A DNA stretch of 64,000 bases from Macrotrachela quadricornifera (GCA_022393335.1 JAJEKB010021106.1:426148-490147); one strand, 5' to 3'. Numbered from the stretch's first letter, positions 37,530-48,469 are shown. A program made the numbers and translations. The notes: generated by a model from the letters alone, not told the origin.

Positions 37530-39280
37530 AAATAATTTCATATGATTGTTTTTTTGAGTTCGAACTGCCTCTCTATAAGCATTTTGTGGAACTCACATAT
37601 AAAAATGTGAGTGCAAGTTTCAAGTCGAAGTTCTGCGGCTCCCCCACCCCCGCCCTCACAAACATCCCTAGCAACCGAGCTCAAAGGTCATTGAGTACAA
37701 ACTGTCCCCAGCAACGCTTTCTCTCCGTCACAGAGTAATTGACGTCCTTAGCAACAAGACGTGATAGACGTGGCTATATTTTTTTAGAGAAAAATAGTGA
37801 GTTCAAGTTTTAACTCGAGGTTTTACAGGCTACTCCTTACAGATATCCCTGCTTATAGATACCTCCCTTACAGACCAGCTCCCAGTGAAAACAAGTCCCC
37901 ATTACAGACAGGTCTCCATTACAGATACCTCCACCACAAACACCTTCCTTTTGTAGCATACGCGACATAATGATTGATTCCTATGGTTTATTATCGTTCT
38001 CTTTCACTCTAAAGCTTTGCTGCAAACATATATCTATCAATATAGAGTAATAATATTAAGAAAAGATTAATAGTGGCACAGTTCCTAGCTTATATAAATG
38101 TTTGAGTTCCACATTTTAGCCCTAAAAGGGCTGTGCTGACAAGCTTTTTTGTATGCGTATCAGTATCGATATCCAATCGTGAGAAAAATACTGCTCAAAC
38201 ACGGAAATCTTTGACATGTAGTATCATGAACTGTTATGTATGTGACCGTTTCGCTGCTTCTCTTTGACATAAAACGTCTTCATATTTTATCGTGAACTAC
38301 AATGATATTGTAAACAACGATGCGAATTTTGATAATTATATTATTGAAGCGCTGTTTCTATTCGAAAAAAAATTGATCACATTATTAACAGAATATAATT
38401 TTTATTCACTATAATTTTATGTTCGCACTGACTTATAAAATTCTAATTTATTGATAAAGCACCTTGTTGCTGGTGCAGCAATGAACAAGAATCTAATCAA
38501 AATAAATAATTAAACAAGGATTGTCATTTTTAATCAATACTGGTCGATTAGTTTAAATCATAGTGTTAACGCTGCTCCTTTATTGTTCTGATGATGAAAA
38601 CAACACACACTCAAAACAAACGAATATCAGCTTTTTATACTTTCCTCATGAGAGAGACGGAGGAAAAAACAGAAGAAAGAATGTGGGGGTGAAAGAAAAT
38701 GTACGAAGGAGAGAATGGAGTATGAGAAAGAATGAATAACAACCGAACACGAGATAATCATGGTCGATGGACATGACACATAGTGATTAGATAATTGTTA
38801 TAGTCGTCTCCATGTTAATTTGAACTGTATTCGAACTATAGTTTCAAATGGTCCTTTGTACAATAACTATTAATTGATCATTTCTAGCATAGTTGTTAAA
38901 TGGTCGTCTTGCCCGCGTTACCGACAGACGAACAGACAGACAGATAGACACAGATGAATTTCGTTTTCTAGACTCTATTCTTCAAGTCTAGGGAATACTT
39001 ATTATTTGGTACCTACAATTATCATAGACATCTAGACTATACTTATTATTTGGTCATCTGTACCATTGATACTATGGGCTTTTACATTATAGTTACTGTG
39101 AGTACTTTAGCCATAGCTGTTATAATTTTAATTATTTTTACGACAGTTACTATGAACATTTGAACCATAGTTGTTAAATAGTCATTTGTACTATGTGGCG
39201 TTACCGACAGACAGACACAGGTGAATTTACGTTCTGCAGACCCTAGCCTTTCAGTCTAGGGAATAAGTTATAAATTATAA
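37530..39280. repeat. Region of imperfect direct repeats
   Basis: Two kinds of repeat are visible. A motif of the form GTGAGT(G)CAAGTTT..AAGTCGA recurs at about 37605 and 37797, followed by C-rich CATCCCT/ACAGACA runs. A ~115-bp block with GCGTTACCGACAGACAGAC and TCAAGTCTAGGGAATA recurs at about 38890-39010 and 39165-39270, each ending in a small hairpin around CTAG. No protein is predicted. These look like fragments of old mobile elements, family unknown. Confidence 0.45.
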
Positions 39281-39420
39281 TTATAAAAAACTTTGGCTTT
39301 TCGGCTATTTCAAGATAAGCCCCCTATTAATTATAAATTATAATTATAAAAAACTTTGGCTTTTTGGCTTTTTGGCTACTTCAAGATAAACCCCCTATAA
39401 ATTATAAATTAGAATTAGAA
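39270..39420 (+). repeat. ~75-bp tandem duplication
   Basis: Two consecutive units share TATAATTATAAAAAACTTTG, GGCTTTTYGGCT, TTCAAGATAA and CCCCCTAT. The second unit has an extra GGCTTTTT. Non-coding. Confidence 0.75.
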
Positions 39421-39480
39421 TATTCGAACTCGAATTAGGCAGCTACTCCTATTATTATTATTGTCATTATTTAATTGTGT

Positions 39481-39665
39481 TCCAGTAAGTATTTTTAACT
39501 ACTTCTTTTTATTTATTTATTTTAGATTATTCTATTATTCAATTATAAAACAGCGAGTATTTTAAACTATTTCTTTCTTCAATCTATTTTAGCTTATTAT
39601 TCTATACAATTACTGAACAGTATTTTCATTCTATTTTATTATATATTTTTTATTTTAGATTCAAT
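39481..39665 (+). repeat. Small array of exon/intron-like units
   Basis: After CCAGTAAGTATTTTT there are three TTTTAG-type acceptors (AG at 39524-39525, 39591-39592 and 39657-39658). Between them lie 27-nt segments (39526-39552 and 39593-39619) followed by donor-like GCGAGTATTTT and GTATTTTC. The period is 66-67 bp. The 27-nt segments share TATACAATTA with one unit of the larger array (about 12708-12722). The design matches that at 11881-12776. Confidence 0.6.
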
Positions 39666-39712
39666 ACGTGACAAAATTTGATCATATGAATACAAAGAGT
39701 AATAACTGAAAT

Positions 39713-39818
39713 GTGCTTATATCAGCTTTGAGTACTCATATTGGTCTATTAAATGATATATTTCTAAAAATATATCGTTTGATAGACCAAGACAACTACT
39801 CAAAGCTGATATAAGCAC
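39713..39818. repeat. ~50-bp stem hairpin
   Basis: GTGCTTATATCAGCTTTGAG at 39713 pairs with its complement ending at 39818. The stem continues through TGGTCTATTAAA/TTTGATAGACCA into an A/T loop. It could be the core of a small fold-back element or a structured RNA. I see no target duplication. Confidence 0.75.
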
Positions 39819-39943
39819 GTGGGCGGTAGTCAGACCATTTATGAAGTGACGAAAAACCGTCTCAAATCGCGGTTGGAAAAACCAGTCGTAGCAGCGTTTT
39901 TTTTCTCTTTTTTTTCGTGGGTTGTTACACAATAAATGAGAGA

Positions 39944-40935
39944 TTGTATTTTGTTTAGGAACGACATAATTTAATTAATTTTTTTTAGATACTCCTCCTG
40001 GAAATGATAAATAATAATTTTTACGTGACGTTTCGGTAGGTCGAAGCCTCATTCGCCTGACTTTTTATTTATAAAAATTAGAACTTTTACAAACATTTTA
40101 TATGTTTATTTTATGTTTCTAGTATTTTCTTTTTCTTTCTTGTATTTTTTCTTTCCTTTTCTATTATTGATAGTGGGTCGGAATAAAGATGACAAGAAAT
40201 AGTCACTTCTACCAGCTATCACCGTCTTGCCGATTCACTATCAATAATAGAAAAGAAAAGAAAAGAAAAAATACAAGAAAGAAAAAGAAAATATTAGAAA
40301 CATAAAAATAAACATATAAAATGTTTGTAAAATGTCTAATTTTTATAAATAAAAAGTCAGACGAACGAGGCTTCGACCTACCGAAACGTCAAGTAAAAAT
40401 TATTCTCTTTCTCGTAGAGAAGAGTCTTAGAAATATAAATTGTCTGCTTGCTTGATTGCTTGTATGTCCGCACAAAGTCAAAAAAACATTTTATTAATAT
40501 TTTCTATAAAGCTGATCCAAAGGGTAATCGGGGTCGAGGAATCCGAATCTGATGTTAGTTTTTCGAAATTTTTTTCCGATTCATTTTTTTACACAAAGGA
40601 TCACTTTGTTTGGAAAAAAAATTTTTTTTATAAGGGTTGACCGAATGGTATTTGTGGTCGAGAAATTCAAATCTGAAGTCAGTTGCACAAAAATTGTTTG
40701 ACGATCAATTTTTTAAAGAAACAACAAATTTTTAATAAAAAGCATTTGTTTTTTATGAAGTTTGGTCAACGGCCGTTAATGTCCAGGAACTTGAATCTGA
40801 CTTCGATTTTTTAAAATTTTATAAATGAATAGCTTGACGGGAATTTATAAACACGATTTCTAGGAGAGAGAGCTGAGCGAGTCTTCAGACGAGTGTTACT
40901 TGTCATTTCCAGGAAGAGTATCTAAAAAAAATAAA
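39944..40935. mobile_element. Fold-back containing element with 12-bp target duplication
   Basis: The 12-bp ATAAATGAGAGA lies on both sides (39932-39943 and 40936-40947). Inverted outer motifs TTTTTTTTAGATACTC (39979) and its complement near 40914-40930 are followed inward by CTGGAAATGA. The receptor block around 49297 carries a single ATAGATGAGAGA followed by the same downstream sequence, which is an uninterrupted counterpart. The right half (about 40395-40905) is repeated in reverse at 59408-59945. Confidence 0.7.
40012..40412. repeat. Inner palindrome, ~180-bp arms
   Basis: The left arm (from AATTTTTACGTGACGTTTCG) and right arm (ending AAACGTCAAGTAAAAATT) are inverted copies with a ~40-bp loop around 40200-40230. 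Both contain GGTAGGTCGAAGCCTC. The high identity suggests a recent insertion inside the larger element. Confidence 0.85.
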
Positions 40936-40947
40936 ATAAATGAGAGA

Positions 40948-42305
40948 AGCAGATCGTATCTCTCCCCCTCTCATTCCAAAAAGACAAAAGTTAAATACGA
41001 TGCTTTTTCAAGTTAGTAGCCGACGCCATAATTCAATAAGTATATATCGAACAGGAAAGAAATTATACATTTATATATGTCACGTGTAATATAAGAAAAA
41101 CGCTCTTTTTAAAAAAAATTCCAAACGTTTTTGCAAACACCTGTATGTCATTTTTATTCGCTCTTTTATGATTATGGCAGATCGTACAATACATTTCTCT
41201 ATGATATTGCAAGAATTATATAAGATGTCATGGTTTGATTGTTTCGCTTGAATTGTTAAATTTTTATCTCTTAATGAACATTTGACAGATCGTGATAATT
41301 ACATTCTTTTTAATTTAAGAAATTCTCAAGGCTGACTTAAAATAATTTAAAAATTTGTTATATGACCTAGAATAATTACACAGCGAAAAAGTACCGTAAG
41401 AATGACATGTCTATGAATGATATCTTTGAAAAAAGTTTTGGTAACGAATATCTGAAGAAATCAGCTATAGTAAGTACAGACCGATAAATATAATGTAGAG
41501 AACATGTGAATTTTTCTAAGTCGATGAGGACATTTTTTTTCATAATCAAATTAGTTGTTATATTTTATGCAAAAATCTATTTGAAAGCCGCCTTTTTTAA
41601 GCGCTACAAAAAAACACCGCGTATAAAAATAACCATACTTCAAATAATCCATGATTTTGTAACACATACTGGCCATGTCATAATATTTAAATTATAGCTT
41701 TAATGATTCATTAAAATAAACCATTTTATTCTTGATGACAACTGAAAAACAATTTCTCTCTTTTCTGTCACGCACAGAATAAAATTTTATTTGTTACATT
41801 TATAGAAGTTTTTCTTTCTCATAAAAATCTCCATTTTTTTCATTTATTCTAACATATGAATCTATGTAATCCATTGATATTCACAGGTATGAAATTTTAT
41901 TTTATTTTTTCATATTCATTTTAACAACTAAACATTATTGAGAAATATTTCGAAAATAGTATTGTATACCCGAAGATTTTTCTGATTTTAACAAAATTAA
42001 CATTTTAAATAATGCATTGTGCATTGAAAATTAACTCGCCTATATTGTTCATTAAGCGAGTATAATAAAAAATTGTTTCCTCTCTGTTAATGACCTCATG
42101 CAAATATGTCAAATTCAATGAATCTTACACAGTCTTTTGAACTAATTTTTCAGACATTTTCAACAAAAGAATAAAAATCTTTTCGTCATGATAGTAATAC
42201 ATTTACATTCTGTAAAGAATGAAGAAAATAATCATTCTAACATTTTAAGATAAGTTTCAAATTTATTAAATCAGTTCTTTTTTTTTCAATTTTTTTGTAG
42301 CAAAA
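40948..42305 (+). repeat. Duplicated receptor 5' block, D1
   Basis: About 1.35 kb upstream of receptor copy 6 that recurs before copy 7 (49298-50699) and copy 8 (about 54918-56067). It includes a decayed version of the 60-codon frame that is open at 49528-49710 (here interrupted by stops) and ends in TTTTTTTGTAG, CAAAA and the start codon. This block probably carries the shared promoter. Confidence 0.85.
42290..42305 (+). promoter_or_regulatory. Acceptor-like splice site before receptor copy 6
   Basis: TTTTTTTGTAG followed by CAAAA and ATG. It is kept exactly before copies 7 (AG 50693-50694) and 8 (AG 56061-56062) and in similar form before copy 9 (TCTTTCGAAG, AG 58097-58098). It fits a 5'-UTR intron end or a spliced-leader acceptor; which one is not shown by the sequence. 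Confidence 0.45.
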
Positions 42306-43223
42306 ATGACATTTGAAAATAATTCAATTTCAACTAATGTTGAATCATGGTTTATTCCCTTCGATATTCTCATGATACTATGTACTATCTTAGCTGTTGC
42401 GCTTGCTTTAATCTATTTATTAATTATTATTTTTGATAAAACATGTCATACAATTCCTATGATGCTCATTGCACATTCATGTTTAGCTGAACTTATGTTT
42501 GGAAGTGATATGCTTAGCATGGCCATATTTCAATTATACAGTGATCTTAAACAAATTCAATATGAAGATTCACTTTGTGTTTTTCGAGGTTTTCTTGGTT
42601 ATGTAGTTACAGTTCTGCAGTTTTATTCATATTTATTACAAGCTATCTATCGATATATAACTGTTGTTTATCCTAATCGTTTATTTTGGCAATCAGCAAA
42701 ATTTCAAGGTTTTCTTATTTGTTTAACATGGACATTTGGTTTTCTATGTCCTCTACCATATATACTTACTAATGAAATAAAATATCATATAGATAATCAA
42801 ATATGTCAAATGCCACTTCGATTATCGTTTTTAACAATTTATAATGCACTTTGTGTTTATATGATACCGAACTCATTAATTATATTCATCTATTTAAAAT
42901 TAGTTCGATATGTTCGAGAAATGAGTAAACGTATCACACCAGTTAATTTATTAGTACGTGCACAGTTAGAATTAAAAATGGTTCAACGTATCATTATACT
43001 CGTTAGTGGTCTTGTTATACTTGGTTTACCTTATGCAATATTTATTTTTGTATCACTTTTTACTGTTCCACCAAAATATCATTTTCGAATTGCATATATT
43101 TTTGTTGATGTATCATTAGCATTTGTAATGGTTACTTTATTTCAATTTACAGATCCGCTTAAAACATCTATAAAGAAAAAATTCAATAGACGAAAAAATT
43201 TGATATTACCAACGATTAACTGA
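42306..43223 (+). CDS. Rhodopsin-like 7TM receptor, copy 6 (305 aa)
   Basis: Intact single-exon receptor, almost identical to copy 5 from helix 1 onward but starting MTFENNSIST like copies 7 and 8. Cys91/Cys167 and YRY at 115-117 are present. Distinguishing changes are LMFGSDM in helix 2, LTWTFGF in helix 4 and VSGLVILGLP in helix 6. The tail has KKKFNRRKN. The 5' block is of the copy 7/8 type and the 3' flank of the copy 5 type, so this gene looks like a recombinant of the two. NNS at residues 5-7 is a possible glycosylation site. Role: membrane receptor, ligand unknown. Confidence 0.9.
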   Translation: MTFENNSISTNVESWFIPFDILMILCTILAVALALIYLLIIIFDKTCHTIPMMLIAHSCLAELMFGSDMLSMAIFQLYSDLKQIQYEDSLCVFRGFLGYVVTVLQFYSYLLQAIYRYITVVYPNRLFWQSAKFQGFLICLTWTFGFLCPLPYILTNEIKYHIDNQICQMPLRLSFLTIYNALCVYMIPNSLIIFIYLKLVRYVREMSKRITPVNLLVRAQLELKMVQRIIILVSGLVILGLPYAIFIFVSLFTVPPKYHFRIAYIFVDVSLAFVMVTLFQFTDPLKTSIKKKFNRRKNLILPTIN

Positions 43224-43805
43224 ATGGTTGAAACTAAGTTTAAGATTTTAAAACTTATTTAATACTATGTTTTGTTATTAAAATTATATGAAGATATATG
43301 TAAATAAATTGCGATCTTATTAAAGAATTAAGATAAAGAAAATTGAGGATTTGATAGAAAAATATAGAAAAACTATAAGATAAATAAAAGTAAGAACGAA
43401 GAAAAAGAATAAAAAGTAAATGAAAATGTTCTTTCACAAATCGACGTTTTTGGCTCTATTCTTTCCTGATTCTTATGTTGCAGAAAAATCAGCCAAGATT
43501 CTGTTTCTATTCTTTCTATATAAGATGCTCGCCTGGTTTATAAGATCTTGTGAAAAGAACAAGAATCAAGTAGACGGAATCTTGGATAGTGAAGAAAGAA
43601 AACCGAAATCTGGAAAGAATCTTGCACTTCTTGGAAACTAGAACAGATTCTTTTTTTTAGCATAGGACCATTTTCTTGAGTAATCTGATAAACTTCTTGC
43701 GTTTTTTTTAAATATCATCTTCCTAATATATACAGACATTCATTATCAATTCTATTTGCACTGTGTAGGTTCACAACAAAAATAGACAAGAAAAAAATGA
43801 ACACT

Positions 43806-44053
43806 ATCCGGTGAAAAATTTTATTGATATAATCTGAATTATTTTGCAACAAAATCAAAATTAAAATCGATTGAAATTTTCGATTATAATTTATTAGCAT
43901 TGAATCAAAACTTAATTTTCTTGCTGGCCTGGTGGAAAATTTTACTGTTTAAGTTTGATTATTCTACAGTAAAATCGAAATTATCAATTCGGCTTTAATT
44001 TTGATTTTGTTACAAAATAATTCAGATTAAATCAATAAAATTTTTCACTGGAT
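43806..44053. mobile_element. 248-bp MITE-like palindrome
   Basis: The arms ATCCGGTGAAAAATTTTATT and its near complement ending CACTGGAT pair over about 65 bp, sharing AATTATTTTG and AAAATCAAAATTAAA. An AT-rich loop contains GCTGGCCTGGTGG. No clear target duplication. Non-coding. Confidence 0.7.
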
Positions 44054-44474
44054 TTAACATCACATTTGGTTTTCACACTTTGAATAAATAAAGAAAAAGA
44101 AGCATCGATGAAGCAACACTATAAAAAAAAAGAAAATAAGTTCAACTATATCAAGATAATAATCTTCATTAAAGAGTAAATGTTGAAAATGTGCTGTAAA
44201 TAAAACATTCATTTTGAATAGCTTATGATGAAGAAAAATCATGATCACATTTTCATTCGAACTGCTATTAGAAACTAAATAAGCTGTAATATAGTTTTGT
44301 GATAACCTATTAATATACTTTAGTTCAAATTACAACATACCAACATCGTACATTGCAATAGCTTTTATACATTTTCTCATGTTAACGGTTTAACGTTCGT
44401 TGTATACATAGGGTGATCCAAAAGTTCCTGGAATACCTACTTTTTTATTGAGTAAATGAACTTTACAAAAAAGC

Positions 44475-46144
44475 TTATTCAATTAAATGTTCGAAGTACT
44501 CGCCTTTGTTTGTTATACGAAGTTGCACTCGCTCAATCCATTTGTTAAAAGTCTTTCGAAATTCATCTTGTGGTATAGCATGAATTGCCTTGGTTACAGT
44601 TTGTTGTAAAATTTTGAAATCCAAATAACTATCTAGTTGTCGTTTTAAGGGTACACCCCCTTTCCTGATCAAAAATTTAAAAACTTTTCATTTGTCGTTT
44701 TTTTTGCTCAGTGTAATCTCCAAGTCGTCCTCTAACTACTGAACGTATTTCAAGCACTAATATATAGATATAAAGTGGCGAAAAATCTAAAAAGATTTCT
44801 CATTTTGTTTCGGTTTTTCAGAAAACCGAGTTTTTGAGGGAAAAAGTGGAGAATCGCCCTCGGTTCTCCGCCAAATTACATTCAATTGAGATAAAACTTT
44901 GTTCTATTAATAGAAAAAAGTGTTTCGGTACTTTTTTTTGTTTCAAAATATAATATACTGTTGATTTTTGGCAGGATTTAAAAAAACAGCACTGTCCAAA
45001 AACCAGGGTTTTTTGGGGGTGCTCTCAGACTTCTCGTGATATTTTTCGAGTAGAAGGAGATAAAAGGAAACAAAAAAAAGTAGCGTCTTCAGACAGTGTC
45101 AAGTATCTGTAAAAAAAATTTCAGCCCTGTCGGACGTACTGTGGCTGAAAAAGGGGGGCGATAAGGGAGGAACTTTTTAGCCCTTGGGATCTTGATATTT
45201 CCTATCAGACAGGATTTGGGAATCTCGAATCTATGACAACTTTTGCTCTACTCACCAAGATCTATCAGCCCTGAAAGTTTCAAAATTTTCTGATGAGCCG
45301 TTCTCGAAAAATGCCGAAAAGGGGGGGGGTATCTTTAAGTGACCAAATAACTAAAAGTCTGATGGTGCCAGGTCGGGTGAATAAGTTTTATGAGGCATTA
45401 CCATCACTCCATGTTCTTGAAGAGATATTGGAATATCTTTTGTTTGATGTACTTTTGCATTGTCATGATGCAATTTGATGGCATGCAAGCCAGATTTTGT
45501 TCGTTGTCGTCGGACATTATTAAACAAAGGTTTTAGGCAATTATCTTTGTAATAAGCACCATTTATTGAATTGTCGGATTCAATCATATCAATAAGCTCT
45601 GGTCCTGTTATCCGAAAGAAAGCCACGAACATGTTTTTTCTAGTCGTATTGGTTTTGTCTCACCACTGTTGCTAGACTCGTGCACCTTTAGAACACCATT
45701 TCATATTAAATTATTTGGATCCAATACTTCGACAGTAGATCCAAGTTTCGTCGCCGGTGATAATGTCACACAAACGCCATTGATCAGATTCCAATTTCGC
45801 AAGATTTTCTTGACAGATTTTCATCCGCTGTTGTTTGCATTTTTCTGTCAATTGATGTGGTACCTATCTGGCACATAACTGTTTTAATTTTAATCCATCA
45901 TGAATAATTCTGTTAATGTTACCATATGACAAACCAGTCTCAAAGACCATATATCGAATACTAATATGTGGATTTTGATCAATTAAGTTCTACCTTGTTT
46001 AAAACGGTGTACCCATTCAACTACTGTGGTATAAGATACATAACCATCGCCCCATGCAGTACACAGCTCTTCATGGGTTTGCGTTGCGTTAAAGCCAAGT
46101 TTAAATCTTGTGAAGATATAGTATCGAATATGTGTTTTATCCAT
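44475..46144 (-). pseudogene. mariner transposase, decayed and interrupted
   Basis: It starts MDKTHIRYYIFTRFKLGFNA, with an N-terminal helix-turn-helix region and YTTVVEWVHRFKQGR. The catalytic core follows: GDETWIY (first Asp), HHDNAKVH (second) and YSPDLAPSDF (third). The distance from HDN to the Asp of PSD equals the DD34D spacing of mariner. In-frame stops occur after FKQGRT and in the middle third. After SDF the coding sequence is broken by the 686-bp insertion and then resumes at LKRQLDSYLDFKILQQTV, ending EYFEHLIE. It would have catalysed TA-specific cut-and-paste. It is inactive. Confidence 0.88.
44649..45334. mobile_element. 686-bp non-autonomous TTAA element inside the mariner
   Basis: TTAA occurs at 44645-44648 and 45335-45338. 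The ends are C- or G-rich: GGGTACACCCCC on the left and GGGGGGGGGTATCT on the right, roughly inverted. Deleting the element with one TTAA restores mariner HLKRQLDSY in frame. TTAA duplication points to piggyBac-type mobilisation. No coding sequence inside. Confidence 0.8.
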
Positions 46145-46336
46145 CTAAAATACACCATTCAGGAAAAACTACGTTCCAAATCTAGCAAAAGCAAACTATA
46201 AATGTTCAATTGGGTCAGTTAATAGATCAGTCCTAGTATTAGTTATATATCAAAAAACATTTCTCTATTGCGTCAAATAGAGAAAATCGGTGATAGTTTC
46301 GGGAACTTTTGGATCGCTCTATGTAAGTAAACGACG

Positions 46337-46959
46337 ACTGACAATGGAAGGTGACGTACTGCAAGTTACGGAGATTGATCATGTTCGGGCCAAATGACAG
46401 CTCTCATTACCAAACTAACAAGATTAAAATATTAACTACTCATGGTTTGTCTAGAGGGAGATATTTGAATTTTAAGTTTTGGTATAAAATGAATGAGGAA
46501 AGGTTTTCTTCACTATTATAAGGATAAAACATGGTGTTGTTCGGGGCGATTACGGGGTTTGTGAGAATCCTCTTTTATATGGCCCGAACAACACTATGTT
46601 TTTGCCTTATAATAATAGAGTGAATTTTTTCCGTGGCTTATGAAAACGATGTTTTCTATCAGCCTCCAGAAAATTTAACTCTACTATTAAAGACAAAACA
46701 TGATATTGTTCGAGCCAACCTTAGTTTATCAAGGATGCACTTTTATATGGCCCGAACAACACTATATTTTATCCTTATAATAGTGAAGAAAACCTTTCCT
46801 CATTCATTTTATACCAAAACTTAAAATTCAAATATCTCCCTCTAGGCAAGCCATGAGTAGTTAATATTTTAACCTTGTTAGTTTGGTAATGAGAGCTTTC
46901 ATTTGACCCGAACATGATCAATCTCCGTAACTTTCAGTACGCCACCTTCCATTGTTAGT
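46337..46959. mobile_element. Fold-back element with 210-bp arms
   Basis: The left arm 46337-46546 starts ACTGACAATGGAAGG and the right arm 46749-46959 ends CCTTCCATTGTTAGT. The arms match with few differences. The loop contains further copies of CCCGAACAACACTAT and TATGGCCCGAACAAC, and a second, smaller inverted pair. It is non-coding and immediately adjacent to the mariner end. Confidence 0.85.
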
Positions 46960-47147
46960 GTGACCTATGTATATATGTAACAAGAAAAGAATGGACGTCA
47001 GCCTTGTAATTCTGGAAAGAATCTTTATATGGTTCTGTCTATCGTTAGAAAGACTCTTGACTGAAGATCAAAATCAAAAAGAATCTTGACAGTTTTTTCT
47101 GAAAAACAAGAATCTGGTAAGAACAGAGCCAAGAATGTCGGTTTGTG

Positions 47148-48469
47148 AGTTTGCTAATTAAATCCGATTAAAATTTCAAACTCTTATAGACATAACCAAA
47201 ATTATCAATCCGAATTGAACGTAAGAAAATTATAATTATAATTTCAATTTTTGATTTTGCGGCTCAAATATTTTGAAACGGTTACATTTAGTTTGACTGA
47301 AAGTTTTAGCATGTTGTAACGAGGGTAAGATCTTTTTTACAGTGATAATTTGAGATCGAAACTTTAACATTGAGCTTATAACAATATACTTTACTATTCA
47401 TTAAAAATTCAAAAAATTAAATGTAATTCAGGAAGTACGATGGAATGATATGATTTATTTTGGTTTTTGTCTAGCCCCATTAAATTCTATTTAATGAAGT
47501 AAGTCTCATTGTAAAAGTTTTTCGTCATCAAAAAGAGTTTTGTTGTCAGTTTAAAATTGATAAAAGTTGATTTGTGACATTCCTATTAAAACCACATACT
47601 TTCTAAATAATTCATCCAATAAAAACGTAAGGCGATCTTTAGTTGACTAAAAGTTAAAGATAAGGTAATTCACCTTTTAAAAATGTAATAACAAGCTATT
47701 TTTTTAAATGTTTGAATAGGAAATCGTCATAGGGACGAATGCATCACGCCTGATTTATCATCGAAGGAATGCTATGTGCTACAAGTGTGTCTAAATCGTT
47801 TTATTTAGCAGTGAGTATCTAAGAACTAGCATTATTGATAAGATTTCACTATACTCTATCTCTACATAATAACGATGAACTCGAATAAATCAGTTAATTT
47901 TTTAATACTTGAACTGGTATAGAACTACAGTAAGCTATAAAACTTTTCAATGATACAAGTTTTTGCAGAAAAACTTGAAAACCTTCTTCTACAGATACAT
48001 TCTTCTATACAAGTACTCTTCGAATTGTTTTATAGTGTGATAGATAGTTCACGAAGAATACTATACTAAAGTATAATTTCATATTCTTTTGATGGACTTA
48101 TAAAAAAGATATTATACAAATATCTCGTTTCCTTCACCGTATCAGAAATATTTGTCATGGATATTTCAATATTTTTGGCTTTTTCACTTGAAAAATGTTG
48201 GAGTTCATCAGTCTATTTTTTTAAAATTTCGTCTCGAAATATTATATTGAAGTATTTGCAATAGAACTCGCCCATCTTGTTAAATGATATTTCCTCAAAC
48301 AAGAACTCTCTCAAAGTTTTGCATAACAATTGACAGCTTACAACTAGTAATATCGAATATCATAGTTCCATATTTTATTCGTTCAACTTTACCATCGATA
48401 AGAGACAAACATCATTTTCTTCATCGACATCATACAATTTTTCATAACTTCAATACCAATATTTTTAAA
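47148..48469. other. Receptor 3' flank and intergenic
   Basis: 47148-47230 resumes the receptor 3' flank shared with 36515-36610. The rest is AT-rich with no gene or repeat recognised; the plus-strand open frame at 48284-48604 is antisense to the Tc1-like relic. Confidence 0.45.

Larger units (their letters stand above)
44407..46323 (-). mobile_element. mariner element with TA target sites
   Basis: The terminal repeats CATAGGGTGATCCAAAAG (44407) and CTTTTGGATCGCTCTATG (ending 46323) are flanked by TA at 44405-44406 and 46324-46325. A decayed transposase reads on the minus strand. A second, TTAA-flanked element interrupts it at 44649-45334. Confidence 0.85.
43435..47147. mobile_element. 3.7-kb TIR element inserted in a receptor 3' flank; hosts other elements
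   Basis: The terminal inverted repeats are about 67 bp. CACAAATCGACGTTTTTGGC at the left end matches the reverse complement of the right end, CACAAACCGACATTCTTGGC when read inward. Subterminal AGAATCTT/AAGATTCT motifs recur on both sides. The left and right flanks continue the receptor 3' flank that is uninterrupted at 36480-36610. Nested inside are a 248-bp MITE, a mariner relic and a fold-back element. No transposase of its own is recognised. Confidence 0.75.

Noticed and set aside
45968..46201. Plus-strand open frame over the mariner
   Set aside because: It is antisense to the recognised transposase N-terminus.
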